In this document: piece after piece, positions 54,307 through 63,514 of the stretch
Position numbering within the stretch: the stretch's first letter is position 1
Layout: each line of letters opens with the position of its first letter
From: Chryseobacterium sp. MYb264
Lineage (GTDB): Bacteria; Bacteroidota; Bacteroidia; Flavobacteriales; Weeksellaceae
NCBI RefSeq assembly: GCF_035974275.1
Contig: NZ_CP142422.1
Location: forward strand, 3,658,001-3,722,000
DNA: 64,000 nt
Reading direction: 5' to 3'
Program-made: the position numbers and the translations under genes
The notes under the pieces: model-generated
The model's database searches: none
What the model saw: the letters and a program-made list of their open reading frames with translations, nothing else
What the model was told of the DNA's origin: nothing

Positions 54307-54846
54307 ATGAAAAATTTAATCAAAATATTTTCAGTCGTATCATTACTGGCTTTTTATCATATTGATGCACAACAGGTTGTAAAGAGAGATACGTTGAGCG
54401 GGACGGAACTTATTATTTCTATGGATCCAAAGGTGGACGCTGCTTTGGGAAGCATTGAAGATAAATGCTCCAGGGTAGCTGTTAACACGTCTACCAGGGA
54501 TACAGATAGTGACAGTGATTATACAAAACCGGCGAAGATTTTTGTTCCAAGTCGCGAGCTTACGAATGCGGAGATCTGTAGAAAAAATCCAAGAATTTTA
54601 GGGTTTAAAATACAAATTACGACCGTGAAAAGTAATGATGAAGCGAACGAGGTAAAATCATATTTCAGAAAGAGGTTCCCCAACCTTAAAGTGGAGACAG
54701 ATGCTTCTTTACGACCGAACTATAAGATTTTAGCAGGAAGTTATTTCACAAAACAAAGTGCTTCTTCGGACTTATCGAAAATCAGAGAATATTTTAAATC
54801 TGCTGTAGCGGTTCAGTATAGAATTTTCTGTGCAGAGGCAAAATAA
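54307..54846 (+). CDS. SPOR domain protein, exported
   Basis: This 179-residue protein has a signal peptide (to about residue 21, DAQ). The C-terminal 80 residues form a SPOR-like domain: PRILGFKIQITTVKSNDEANEVKSYF, then FPNLKVETDASLRPNYKILAGSYFTKQSA. SPOR domains bind denuded peptidoglycan, often at division sites. The middle contains two Cys (C54 and C91 region) and a Ser/Asp-rich stretch. A single-gene unit divergent from actA. Confidence 0.82.
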   Translation: MKNLIKIFSVVSLLAFYHIDAQQVVKRDTLSGTELIISMDPKVDAALGSIEDKCSRVAVNTSTRDTDSDSDYTKPAKIFVPSRELTNAEICRKNPRILGFKIQITTVKSNDEANEVKSYFRKRFPNLKVETDASLRPNYKILAGSYFTKQSASSDLSKIREYFKSAVAVQYRIFCAEAK

Positions 54847-54865
54847 TATCAACAAAATATAAAAT

Positions 54866-54901
54866 AATAAAGCTGAGAATTTTAGGGTTCTCAGCTTTAT
54901 T
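54866..54901. terminator. Bidirectional terminator
   Basis: AATAAAGCTGAGAA / TTCTCAGCTTTATT, a 14-bp stem with an 8-base loop, lies between convergent genes. Confidence 0.9.
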
Positions 54902-54904
54902 ATT

Positions 54905-56188
54905 TTACAGATAATATTGATTTAAAAACCAGAAAAATTCCGTCATCCTGTAATAATTGTTAAATGCCAGATAAGTAAAGAGAATTCCTGTGATGACCAC
55001 CAGAATGGAAGTTATTTTTACTGATGAACGATAAGTGAAAAAGAGCCATCCCAACAGTAAAGGATAAACAAAAACAAAGTGACCACCGTAGATGTAAGAA
55101 GTATGAAGTCCAAACCTCATCAGGCAATGGATGATGATGTCAATAATAAAAGAAATCATCAACATTTGTACTAGTTTGTTTTTGAAATTTTTATAATAAC
55201 TCCAACTTATTAATGCTAATAAGGTAATGATGAAAATATACGGGATCCATGATGAGTAAACGTACATGAGCAAGGCTTTAAAGTGAAAACCCTTCATATT
55301 GTGTTTATTTCGGATAATAAAATCTGAGAACAGAATATTACCTCCAAAAAAATAGGAAGAGATCATGTCCCATGCGGGCGTATTTTTTACATTTGAAAAT
55401 TTCTCATACTGCTGACTTGTTTTGCTGAAAATAGTTTTATACTTAAAATCAATTCTATTCAAATAAAGTAAGACAAAGCATATGCAAGTAATTAATCCTC
55501 GTATAGCTGCGTTTAATATTTTTTTCCAGTCCTTAAAAAGATCGTTTTCAAAAATAACTGGGATAAATACTTTAACGATATTGGTAACGGTCAATCCTCC
55601 AATCGTAACACCGGCAAATGCCAAAGGCAATGCAGGAATTTTTTGATCAGACTTAATTTTAGTCGCTGCATAATGGTTATACAGACTCAATAAAAATAGG
55701 GTATAAGTGAAATTTTCCGGAGTGAAAGAAAGAAGAATATTTGTTGAAAAAGCCCCGAAGAAAAAAATTAATAAAAGGCTAATATGATCGGGAAGGTTAA
55801 TGATGTTCTTTAAATATTTAAAAACCTGTAAAATACTTAAACTAACCATTAAATTACTCATCCAGGCTAAAGCCAATCTGAAAACTGCATTGGTTTTGCC
55901 GTCGGAAAGATATAATGCAATTTCTCTTATCCAATTGAAGAAATAATAGGAAAGTGGATGTCTTTCGAAGCTTCCGCCCGTCATAACAATCGCTTTATTG
56001 TCAAAACTGAAATACGCATCCCAGGGGATTCTTTCATCGTAAATAATATGGTAATCTAAAGCGATATACCATCCTAAAATTCCATAAGAGACTAGAAAGA
56101 ATGTGAACACTCCGAGCTCCGTATATGAAGAAGGGAGAAGGAGTCTGAAAAAGCTGTTCAGTTTTGATTTAATTGTAGGAATAAACAC
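54905..56188 (-). CDS. Multi-span membrane protein, possibly GT-C-like
   Basis: This 427-residue protein has about 10-11 membrane spans. After the first span comes a loop with Asp and Glu residues (LDYHIIYDERIPWDAYFSFDN), followed by GSFERHPLSYYFFNW, which resembles the first periplasmic loop of GT-C glycosyltransferases, where an Asp is catalytic. The C-terminal part (GLHTSYIYGGHFVFVYPLLLGW) looks conserved. I do not recognise a named family with certainty, so glycosyltransferase activity is inference only. Confidence 0.65.
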   Translation of the reverse strand: MFIPTIKSKLNSFFRLLLPSSYTELGVFTFFLVSYGILGWYIALDYHIIYDERIPWDAYFSFDNKAIVMTGGSFERHPLSYYFFNWIREIALYLSDGKTNAVFRLALAWMSNLMVSLSILQVFKYLKNIINLPDHISLLLIFFFGAFSTNILLSFTPENFTYTLFLLSLYNHYAATKIKSDQKIPALPLAFAGVTIGGLTVTNIVKVFIPVIFENDLFKDWKKILNAAIRGLITCICFVLLYLNRIDFKYKTIFSKTSQQYEKFSNVKNTPAWDMISSYFFGGNILFSDFIIRNKHNMKGFHFKALLMYVYSSWIPYIFIITLLALISWSYYKNFKNKLVQMLMISFIIDIIIHCLMRFGLHTSYIYGGHFVFVYPLLLGWLFFTYRSSVKITSILVVITGILFTYLAFNNYYRMTEFFWFLNQYYL

Positions 56189-56218
56189 CTTCGAAAATTT
56201 TTACAAAAGTAAAATAAA

Positions 56219-56242
56219 AAACTCACCAATTTTGGTGAGTTT
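56219..56242 (-). terminator. Terminator of the T9SS adhesin-like gene
   Basis: AAACTCACCA / TGGTGAGTTT with a 4-base loop; on the minus strand T-rich DNA follows. Confidence 0.85.
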
Positions 56243-56263
56243 GTAAGATTATAATAATTGAAA

Positions 56264-57217
56264 TTATTGCTTGATAATTTTTTCTGAAGTTTTTGTTCCG
56301 TCTGCAAATTCAACTTGTAATAAGTAGGTTCCTTTTGGAAGTGCAGATAAGTCGGCGTTAGCGGTATTCGTGTTTAATAAAGATCTTCCTGTCATATCAA
56401 TAACAGTAGAAGATTTAACCTTTTTATCTGTTTTAACGGTTACTTCTCCTTTCGTAGGATTAGGATAAACAGAAACTTCTGATTTTGATTTTGAGATTTC
56501 GCTGGTCGCAAGAACTCCTGATGTTGTTACTTTTACATCATCCAACATAAACATATATTGGTCGGAAGACATGTAATTGAATCCAATTCTAACGGTTTGC
56601 CCTGCGTAAGCATCTAAATTAATTGTTACCTCTGTCCAATTCGCATAAGGTGCTGTTAACGTAGCTGGTGTTGAGATTGTTGTAAAGTTGGCAGATGATG
56701 TTGGTGTTCCTGTTCCTGTATAAATTCCTACTTTGTAATCTTCAGTGAAATCAGGAGATAGTGCTTTCACCCAGAATGTTAAAATGTTTGAACTGGCTCC
56801 TAATGTTAAAGAAGGAGTGATAAGCCAGTCATTATTCGCGTCATCTGGTGCTTCAGGTACTCCCGCCCAAGATACAGCGCATTTTTGTCCGCCATGAGGG
56901 CTGAAATTTCTAACTTCTTGATCACTAGGTGTGGAGGTCGCGTTGTTAGTGGCATTGCTATTTGTAAGATTGAAAATTTGGAAAGCCATAGGATCTCCTG
57001 CATTGTCCCAGTTAGGTAGAACTGTTGTCGTTCCGTTAACTACGGGACCTCCTCCCGTGTAGGTATCTAGTTCATCTAGATCTAGAGTTAACCAGCTTCC
57101 AAAACCTGAAATAGAAAAATCAGTGTAATTTTCAAATCCTTCATCCAATAAGACGGTTTGTGCTTGAATAAAAGCTCCTGTAAGTAGTAAGCTTAAAGAC
57201 AGTAGAGTTCTTTTCAT
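56264..57217 (-). CDS. T9SS-secreted protein with choice-of-anchor J domain
   Basis: This 317-residue protein has a signal peptide (to about residue 19, IQAQ). The central domain (about 22-230) fits cleaved-adhesin/choice-of-anchor J beta-sandwich modules: LLDEGFENYTDFSISG, DDANNDWLITPSLTLG, ILTFWVKALSPDF, VRIGFNYMSSDQYMFMLDDVKV. The C-terminal about 75 residues (VYPNPTKGEVTVKTD ... LPKGTYLLQVEFADG) are a type A T9SS sorting domain, cleaved on secretion. It is likely a surface-exposed carbohydrate- or protein-binding protein. Confidence 0.9.
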   Translation of the reverse strand: MKRTLLSLSLLLTGAFIQAQTVLLDEGFENYTDFSISGFGSWLTLDLDELDTYTGGGPVVNGTTTVLPNWDNAGDPMAFQIFNLTNSNATNNATSTPSDQEVRNFSPHGGQKCAVSWAGVPEAPDDANNDWLITPSLTLGASSNILTFWVKALSPDFTEDYKVGIYTGTGTPTSSANFTTISTPATLTAPYANWTEVTINLDAYAGQTVRIGFNYMSSDQYMFMLDDVKVTTSGVLATSEISKSKSEVSVYPNPTKGEVTVKTDKKVKSSTVIDMTGRSLLNTNTANADLSALPKGTYLLQVEFADGTKTSEKIIKQ

Positions 57218-57302
57218 AAAATATTTTTTATAAATTTAATAAAAAATATTGATTTAAGGTTGTGATTTGGTGAAAAATATGTGTTAAAAATGTATTTTTG
57301 AT

Positions 57303-58844
57303 TTAAGAACTACAAGAAAGCATAGAGCATCCCGAAACATCATCATATTTCGAAGGGCGTTTTTTAGAAAATTCAGGATAGATTTCCTGGTATGGATTTT
57401 CCAAAGCTTTGGTTAGCTTTTCTAAAAGTTCTGTTTTTCCGATATTAATTTCTTCAATACATTCAAAAAGTAAATAATTTCTCAGGATGAATTTCGGATT
57501 TGCCTTTTTCATCAATTCAATAGAGTCTTCTTTTGAGATTGCATTCTTTTCAAGTCGTTTTTGATATGTTGTTAAAAAATGATCCAACTTTGAAAGTTTT
57601 TCCTCATCCAATAATAGATAAGAAACATTTTCAAACTGAGATTTTAAATCAACTGAATTATTGAATCTTTCCAGTTGAGTGAAAAATAAAGTGTAATCTA
57701 ACTGCAATTCCTGCATCAAGCCTTGCCAATTGGTGAAGAAATCTTCATCATCTTTTAAGAGTACGTCAAAACCGAATTTTTTACAAAGCATCTGGTCGTG
57801 CGCATTCCAGAAATAATCTCCGAAATCGTTTAATGTTTTCTCTAAAAACTGTTCATCCTTAATAATAGAGTGGAGTGCATTGGCAAGTTGCCAAAGATTC
57901 CATTGTGCAATCTGGCCTTGTTTTCCGAAAGCATATCTTCTGCCGGGAAGATCGGTTGTGTTGGGGGTGAAATTCAGATCATATTCATCCATCATTGAAT
58001 ACGGACCGTAATCGATCGTTAATCCTAAAATCGACATATTATCGGTATTCATCACTCCATGCACAAATCCTACGCGATACCATTCCACCATAAGATCGGC
58101 AGTTCTTTTGCAAATGTCTGAAAAGAAGTCTTTGTATTTTTGAGATCCCTCGGAAGCTATTTCTTTAAAATAATTTTCAATGGTAAAATCAACCAGATCC
58201 ATCAAAGTATTAAGCTCTTTTTGCGCAGACATCAATTCAAAATGCCCGAAACGAAGAAAACTTTCTGCGGTTCTCACCACTACAGCTCCTTTTTCTGCTT
58301 TTGGATCTCCGCTGTACATGATGTCTCTTACTACATCTTCTCCCGTAAATGATAAACTTAATGCTCTCGTGGTCGGAATTCCTAAATGAAACATCGCTTC
58401 ACTCATCAGGTATTCGCGAACTGAAGACCTCAGCACGGCTCTTCCGTCAGCGTGTCTCGAATAAGGGGTTGCTCCGGCGCCTTTCCATTGGATTTCGTTT
58501 TTCTGACCTAAACTGTTGGTGATTTCTCCAGCTAAAATGGCTCTTCCGTCTCCCAATTGTCCTGCCCAGTTTCCAAACTGATGTCCGGCATAGGCTGTTG
58601 CATAGGTTTTTATATTTTCAGGCAAATTATTTCCAACCAAAAAATCAAGGTCTTTCTCTTCAAATTGTCCCAATCCGATTTCCTCTGAAAGTTTTTCATT
58701 AAAAGCAATCAGTTTAGGCTGATCAAAACCAACTGGTGAAATGGTGGAAAATAAAACTTTTGGCGTATTTCTCTGAATGGTATTTCCTGAAAAATCACCA
58801 GGAAATATTTTTATAAAGGGTTGTTGAATGTTTTCAATTTTCAT
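57303..58844 (-). CDS. selO: SelO/YdiU family protein adenylyltransferase
   Basis: This 513-residue pseudokinase-fold enzyme transfers AMP to Ser, Thr or Tyr of proteins in other organisms. Family motifs are YAGHQFGNWAGQLGDGRAI, the WKGAGATPYSRHADGRAVLRSS segment, GVMNTDNMSILGLTIDYGPYSMMDEY containing the metal-binding Asn and Asp, and the C-terminal Cys pair CSMLSCSS, which can form a regulatory disulfide. Length is normal. A monocistronic gene whose promoter lies very close to its start codon. Confidence 0.95.
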   Translation of the reverse strand: MKIENIQQPFIKIFPGDFSGNTIQRNTPKVLFSTISPVGFDQPKLIAFNEKLSEEIGLGQFEEKDLDFLVGNNLPENIKTYATAYAGHQFGNWAGQLGDGRAILAGEITNSLGQKNEIQWKGAGATPYSRHADGRAVLRSSVREYLMSEAMFHLGIPTTRALSLSFTGEDVVRDIMYSGDPKAEKGAVVVRTAESFLRFGHFELMSAQKELNTLMDLVDFTIENYFKEIASEGSQKYKDFFSDICKRTADLMVEWYRVGFVHGVMNTDNMSILGLTIDYGPYSMMDEYDLNFTPNTTDLPGRRYAFGKQGQIAQWNLWQLANALHSIIKDEQFLEKTLNDFGDYFWNAHDQMLCKKFGFDVLLKDDEDFFTNWQGLMQELQLDYTLFFTQLERFNNSVDLKSQFENVSYLLLDEEKLSKLDHFLTTYQKRLEKNAISKEDSIELMKKANPKFILRNYLLFECIEEINIGKTELLEKLTKALENPYQEIYPEFSKKRPSKYDDVSGCSMLSCSS

Positions 58845-58849
58845 AATCT

Positions 58850-58857
58850 CAAAGATA
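58850..58857 (-). promoter_or_regulatory. -7 element directly before selO (possibly leaderless)
   Basis: The minus strand reads TATCTTTG, ending only five bases before the selO ATG at 58844, so transcription would be expected to start at or near the A of the ATG. Confidence 0.45.
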
Positions 58858-58871
58858 GTGATAATAAAAAA

Positions 58872-58898
58872 AGACCTTTCAATTTGTTTGAAAGGTCT
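58872..58898 (-). terminator. Terminator of the ricT-gldH-PBP operon
   Basis: AGACCTTTCAA / TTGAAAGGTCT, an 11-bp stem, is followed on the minus strand by a run of T, 22 bp past the PBP stop codon. Confidence 0.9.
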
Positions 58899-58919
58899 GA
58901 TGTATTTCTAAAAGAGAAT

Positions 58920-61298
58920 TTATTTATTAAAATCTATTTCTTCTGATGTATTTAGATTTTCGTTTACATTTTCTTCTTTTTTACCTGAATTGTTTTTTGG
59001 AGTTGGATCTGCAGGTCTAGGATTTTTGATCTCATCGATTGTCTGAAGGCCTCCATCGTCTCCATAACCTCCGCCAAGTCCTTTTAATCCTGTACATCCG
59101 TCTTTCCATTCAGAAGGTTTGATGAATTTATCGTCTGGTGAAACACCAAGCGTTTTATCTGCCCAAACTTTCTTCATATAGATCGCCCAGATTGGCAATG
59201 CCATTTTTGCACCCTGACCTTCACCGGTTCCAAAGAAGTGGGTGGCTCTGTCTTCCCAGCCTACCCAAGCTCCTGTTGCCAGTTTTGGAGTGATCCCCAT
59301 AAACCAACCATCGGAGTTGTTCTGTGTAGTACCTGTTTTCGCTGCAATTTCCACTGCTTTTGAAATTCCTCTTCTTCCCAATTCTCCGGAAGCTGTTCCG
59401 TACTGTGCAACACCTTTCATCAGTTCGATCATCGTGTAAGCATACAGAGGATTCATTACTTCCTTAGGTTCTACATTTACTTCTTTAATCACTCTACCGT
59501 TGGCGTCTTCAATTCTCCAGATCATTTCCGGTTTATTGTGGTTACCGTAGTTGGCAAACGTACTGTAAGCACCAAGCATTTCAAAGATGGTAATATCTGA
59601 CGAACCTAAAGCAATGGTATTGTTTCTAGGGATGTCTTCTGTTACCCCTAAATCTCTTGCCGTTTGAATTACTGCATCAACACCCGTCATTTCAATCAAT
59701 CTTGCTGCAATAGGGTTTTGAGAGTGTGCCAAACCGTCTTTTAAGGTTAACATTCCTCCTCTTCCCGGAATATGCCATCCTTTATGATCATACGTTGCAT
59801 TGGAAACTGCTGAACAAGGGGTCATTCCTAGTTTCATAATAGCAGTAGCATATACGAAAGGTTTAAATGTGGAACCTACCTGTCTTTTTCCTTGTTTGAT
59901 GTGATCGTACTGGAAATGCTGCCAGTCGATACCTCCAACCCAGGCTTTAATTTCACCCGTTCCCGGAACCATAGACATTAGACCTGCCTGAGCAATTTGT
60001 TTGTGATATCTGATAGAGTCCCAAGGAGACATTTCTACCTCTTCTTCTCCGCCCCAAGTGAAACGGGAAGTTTTGATCGGCTTGTGGAATTCCATTAAGA
60101 TTGAATCTTCAGAAACGCCCGCCGCTTTTAACTGCTTGTAACGCCCGGTTCTTTTCATTGCCTGAGTCATTACATCGTTTACCTGCTTATTGGTTAAGTA
60201 ATAGAAAGGTCTGTTTTTTCTGCCTCTTTGTTCGGCATCAAATCTTTTCTGAAGATCTGTTAAATGCTCACGGATTGCTTCTTCTGCGTACTTCTGCATT
60301 TTAGAATCAAGCGTCACATATATTTTTAAGCCGTCTTTGTAAAGGTTTAATTTTTTACCCGTCTGCTTCTCGTAATCTTTAAGGTAATTATCAATCTCTT
60401 TTCTTAAATAAAACTTATAGTAGGCAGAATAATCATCACTGATATTTTTGATAGGGTGATAATCTACTACTACCGGAGCTGATATTGCTTTTTCGTATGT
60501 TGCATTGTCAATATAGCCTGTTTCAAGCATCTGAGTTAAAACTACATCTCTTCTTCTTTTTGCTCTTTCAGGATTTCTCATGGGATTGTTGGCAATAGGT
60601 GCTTCAAGCATTGCTACAAACATAGAGGCTTCCGGAAGAGTCAATTCGGAAGTTGTCTTATTGAAGTATATTTTAGATGCCATTTCAATACCATTCGCAT
60701 TATATGTAAAATCGAATTTATTGAAATACAAAGTGATAATTTCTTCTTTGGTGTATAGTCTTTCAAGGCTCACCGCAACAGACCATTCTTTTAGCTTTTG
60801 AATAACTCTTTTCACTGGATTTTTGGAAGGTTCCTTTGTAAATAAAAGTTTAGCTAGCTGTTGAGTAATTGTAGAACCTCCACCTCTGTCTCCTCCATAT
60901 CTAAGGGCTCTTAAAATAGATTTTAAATCAATTCCTGAATGCTCTTTGAATCTTTCATCTTCTTTTGCCTGTAACGCATAAATAAGATAAGGAGGGAGTT
61001 GCTTGTATGTGATAGGTTGGGTTTTTTCTTTCTCAAATTTACCCAGTAATACACCATCTGAAGAATAGATCTCAGAGGCCACGTAGATGTCAGGATTTTC
61101 CAGCTCCTTTACATCGGGCATTTCTCCAAGAAAACCTTGGGAAACCGCAAAGAAAAGTCCTGAAATTCCTAAAACAACAACAATGAGCCCAAGCCATACA
61201 AACCCGACCCACCTTTTCCATGCGTTGCTTTTCTTTTTTTTAGGAGGAAGCGGGAATTTTTTTCCTTTGCTTCCGGCATTTTGTTTGTTTACTTCCAT
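58920..61298 (-). CDS. Class A penicillin-binding protein (PBP1A-type)
   Basis: This 792-residue protein has a Lys-rich cytosolic N-terminus and one membrane span (about 28-52). A GT51 glycosyltransferase domain follows with the motifs KEDERFKEHSGID and GGSTITQQLAKLLFTKEPS, then a transpeptidase domain with STFK (Ser about 475), SQN (HSQNPIA) and KTGT (about 655). It polymerises and cross-links peptidoglycan in the periplasm. The C-terminal tail is low complexity (Asn, Glu, Lys). It is 6 bp downstream of gldH and forms an operon with gldH and ricT. Confidence 0.95.
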   Translation of the reverse strand: MEVNKQNAGSKGKKFPLPPKKKKSNAWKRWVGFVWLGLIVVVLGISGLFFAVSQGFLGEMPDVKELENPDIYVASEIYSSDGVLLGKFEKEKTQPITYKQLPPYLIYALQAKEDERFKEHSGIDLKSILRALRYGGDRGGGSTITQQLAKLLFTKEPSKNPVKRVIQKLKEWSVAVSLERLYTKEEIITLYFNKFDFTYNANGIEMASKIYFNKTTSELTLPEASMFVAMLEAPIANNPMRNPERAKRRRDVVLTQMLETGYIDNATYEKAISAPVVVDYHPIKNISDDYSAYYKFYLRKEIDNYLKDYEKQTGKKLNLYKDGLKIYVTLDSKMQKYAEEAIREHLTDLQKRFDAEQRGRKNRPFYYLTNKQVNDVMTQAMKRTGRYKQLKAAGVSEDSILMEFHKPIKTSRFTWGGEEEVEMSPWDSIRYHKQIAQAGLMSMVPGTGEIKAWVGGIDWQHFQYDHIKQGKRQVGSTFKPFVYATAIMKLGMTPCSAVSNATYDHKGWHIPGRGGMLTLKDGLAHSQNPIAARLIEMTGVDAVIQTARDLGVTEDIPRNNTIALGSSDITIFEMLGAYSTFANYGNHNKPEMIWRIEDANGRVIKEVNVEPKEVMNPLYAYTMIELMKGVAQYGTASGELGRRGISKAVEIAAKTGTTQNNSDGWFMGITPKLATGAWVGWEDRATHFFGTGEGQGAKMALPIWAIYMKKVWADKTLGVSPDDKFIKPSEWKDGCTGLKGLGGGYGDDGGLQTIDEIKNPRPADPTPKNNSGKKEENVNENLNTSEEIDFNK

Positions 61299-61304
61299 AT
61301 AGGG

Positions 61305-61769
61305 TTACGGTTTAGCCGTTTCTATTTTTACGCCAATATCTTCAATTCCGGGGAGGTTGTCATTTCTCATGGCCTGTACCAATCCAATTTCGTACTTTCC
61401 TTTTGCCGGGAATTTATAATTCAGTTTATACTGAAAGAGAGTTTCCTTCGTGTCACCAAATCCTGTACCAAGCCATTCGCCGTTAGGTTTAGCCAAAACA
61501 TAGTTCATTGTGTCGGTCTCCTTTTTCTTCGTTTGAAGATCAGTGAAATTCACGATGAATCTTATATTGCTGTATGGATATTCATTGTTATTTCTTACAA
61601 CAAATATAATATTTTTAGGATTCTGCGGATCTGAAATTTCAAGATTAAATTTTTGTTCACTCTTCTTATCCCATTTATTATCAACGGAATTCATTGTGAC
61701 TTCTCCTTCTGAGGAAGAAGTACAGCTAAAGAAAAGGATAAGGGTAAATAATCCTAAAATTTTACGCAT
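61305..61769 (-). CDS. gldH: Gliding motility lipoprotein GldH
   Basis: From the Met at 61769 the protein is 154 residues with a lipoprotein signal (FFSC, Cys16); a longer frame would give an unlikely Lys/Arg-rich extension that overlaps ricT heavily. The sequence fits GldH: WDKKSEQKFNLEISDPQNPKN, NNNEYPYSNIRF, GEWLGTGFGDTKE, LVQAMRNDNLPGI. In Flavobacterium johnsoniae GldH is needed for gliding and is linked to T9SS. The start overlaps the end of ricT by 8 bp. Confidence 0.92.
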   Translation of the reverse strand: MRKILGLFTLILFFSCTSSSEGEVTMNSVDNKWDKKSEQKFNLEISDPQNPKNIIFVVRNNNEYPYSNIRFIVNFTDLQTKKKETDTMNYVLAKPNGEWLGTGFGDTKETLFQYKLNYKFPAKGKYEIGLVQAMRNDNLPGIEDIGVKIETAKP

Positions 61770-63240
61770 TATTATCTTTTTTTGGAGGAAACTTCTTTTT
61801 GAATTTTTTCTTGTTTGCGTTTGGCTTTTTTTCACCGTCAACGGATGCTTTTTCTACCTGAGCTTTCGGCTGTTGCTGTTGTTGCGGCTTTTGCTGTCTG
61901 GATTGGTTGTTGTTAGACTGTGCATTCGGTCTGTCCTGTTTTTCCTGTCTTTCCGGACGAGGCTGCCTTGCTGGTCTGTCAGATCTTTCTGGTCTTTCCG
62001 CTCTCTCAGGACGATCGGTTCTTTCCGAACGCTCCTGTCTTTCAGGGCGGTTATTTGGTCTGTTGTTTCTATTTTGACCTTGCTGTTGACCCTGATTATT
62101 CTGATTGCTGTTCGGTCTGTTCTGATTTCTGTTTTTGCTGTTCCCTCTGTTTTTCTTTTCGAATCGGTCAACACTGTTTTCCTGAATCAAATCGATGGTT
62201 GCCAAAGGAATATCCGGTTGTTTAAGTTCTTCAAGAGGCAGTGTTTTTTCGCCTCTTTTGTTTTTAGCAATGAGTTTTTTTACCAGATCAATATCAAAGT
62301 CGTACCAAGCCATAGAGCTGTCTACATAGGCAAACCACATTTTCTTTTTGAAAACGTCGATTTTAATACAAAAAGCTCTTCCTTTCTCGGTGTCCAACAT
62401 TGTAGATGAAGACGGGAAGTTGCTTAAAGCATCCAGATAGCTGTCTAATTCGTAGTTTAAACAACATTTTAGTTTACCACATTGCCCAGCCAATTTTTGA
62501 GGATTGATACTCAGTTGCTGATATCTTGCCACATTGGTGTTTACCGATCTGAAATCCGTTAACCAGGTTGAACAGCAAAGTTCTCTTCCGCAGGATCCAA
62601 TTCCTCCCACCTTTGCAGCTTCCTGTCTGAAGCCGATCTGTTTCATATCGATCTTCGTGCGGAAGGCACCCGCATATTCTTTAATCAGCATCCTGAAATC
62701 TACACGATTATCAGCGGTATAATAAAACGTAACCTTAGAAGCATCACCCTGATATTCAACGTCCGTGATCTTCATTTCAAGCCCTAGCCTGTGAGCGATC
62801 TTTCTCGCATCAATTTTTACGTTATCTTCTTTTTTTCTTGCTTCCTGCCATACCTCAAGATCTTTTTGGTTGGCCTGTCTGTATATTTTAAGGGCAGATT
62901 CTTCAGAAAATTTCTTCTTTTTCATCTGAATCTTTACCAATTCACCGGTGAGACTTACCACACCTACATCATGTCCGGGACTAGATTCTACTGTTATTAC
63001 ACTACCTATATGTAATGGGATATTATTTACATTTTTATAAAACGATTTTCTGTCATTTTTAAATCTAACTTCCACAAAATCACATCTGTTAGATGCGGGA
63101 TTGTTGATGTTAGAAAGCCAGTCAAAAACACTTAATTTATAACTATTACCACAGGTATTTACATTTTCACAGCCATTCGCGGTTTTCTTGGGACCGCAAG
63201 AATGTGCAGAATCGCCGGATGTTTTGCATCCACAACTCAT
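61762..63240 (-). CDS. RicT/PSP1-type protein with long disordered tail
   Basis: This 492-residue protein has a Cys-rich opening (MSCGCKTSG), then a PSP1/YaaT domain (about 45-310). The Cys signatures ICGRELCC-like (GSCGRELCCSTWL, about 218) and AGQCGKLKCCLNYE (about 252) are those that hold Fe-S clusters in B. subtilis RicT, a regulator of RNase Y. The final 150 or so residues are low complexity (Asn/Gln/Arg, then repeated ERP/DRP), and end in a Lys-rich tip. It is the first gene of the operon with gldH and the PBP, an order I recall from other Flavobacteriia. Confidence 0.88.
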   Translation of the reverse strand: MSCGCKTSGDSAHSCGPKKTANGCENVNTCGNSYKLSVFDWLSNINNPASNRCDFVEVRFKNDRKSFYKNVNNIPLHIGSVITVESSPGHDVGVVSLTGELVKIQMKKKKFSEESALKIYRQANQKDLEVWQEARKKEDNVKIDARKIAHRLGLEMKITDVEYQGDASKVTFYYTADNRVDFRMLIKEYAGAFRTKIDMKQIGFRQEAAKVGGIGSCGRELCCSTWLTDFRSVNTNVARYQQLSINPQKLAGQCGKLKCCLNYELDSYLDALSNFPSSSTMLDTEKGRAFCIKIDVFKKKMWFAYVDSSMAWYDFDIDLVKKLIAKNKRGEKTLPLEELKQPDIPLATIDLIQENSVDRFEKKNRGNSKNRNQNRPNSNQNNQGQQQGQNRNNRPNNRPERQERSERTDRPERAERPERSDRPARQPRPERQEKQDRPNAQSNNNQSRQQKPQQQQQPKAQVEKASVDGEKKPNANKKKFKKKFPPKKDNNA

Positions 63241-63260
63241 ATATTATATATTTAATCTTG

Positions 63261-63268
63261 CAAATTTA
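63261..63268 (-). promoter_or_regulatory. -7 element upstream of ricT
   Basis: The minus strand reads TAAATTTG, ending 20 bp before the start codon. No TTG occurs at standard spacing. Confidence 0.5.
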
Positions 63269-63487
63269 TGATTTTTATCTTTATGAGGTCTAAAATAATC
63301 AAATATTAAGAAACTCTGTTGTTTAATATTAAACAGGTGTTAGGTATGTCAACTTGATTTTAATTAAATATTTAATAATGTTTGGTTTAAAAGGAATTTA
63401 GATGAATATGTTATTTTAAACATAATTTTCTTTGAGGGGGATGTTTAAAAATTTAAGATTTATTAACAGCTGTAACCAAAATAATTT

Positions 63488-63495
63488 TATATTTG
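63488..63495 (+). promoter_or_regulatory. -7 element upstream of the OmpP1/FadL gene
   Basis: TATATTTG matches TAnnTTTG and ends 19 bp before the start codon at 63515. Confidence 0.5.
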
Positions 63496-63514
63496 GGTTA
63501 TATAATAATAGTCT

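Noticed and set aside
61543..62409. 288-codon plus-strand frame opposite ricT and gldH
   Set aside because: It is the reverse translation of the Arg/Gln-rich tail of RicT, giving artificial Leu/Ser/Phe-rich sequence; no real gene features.
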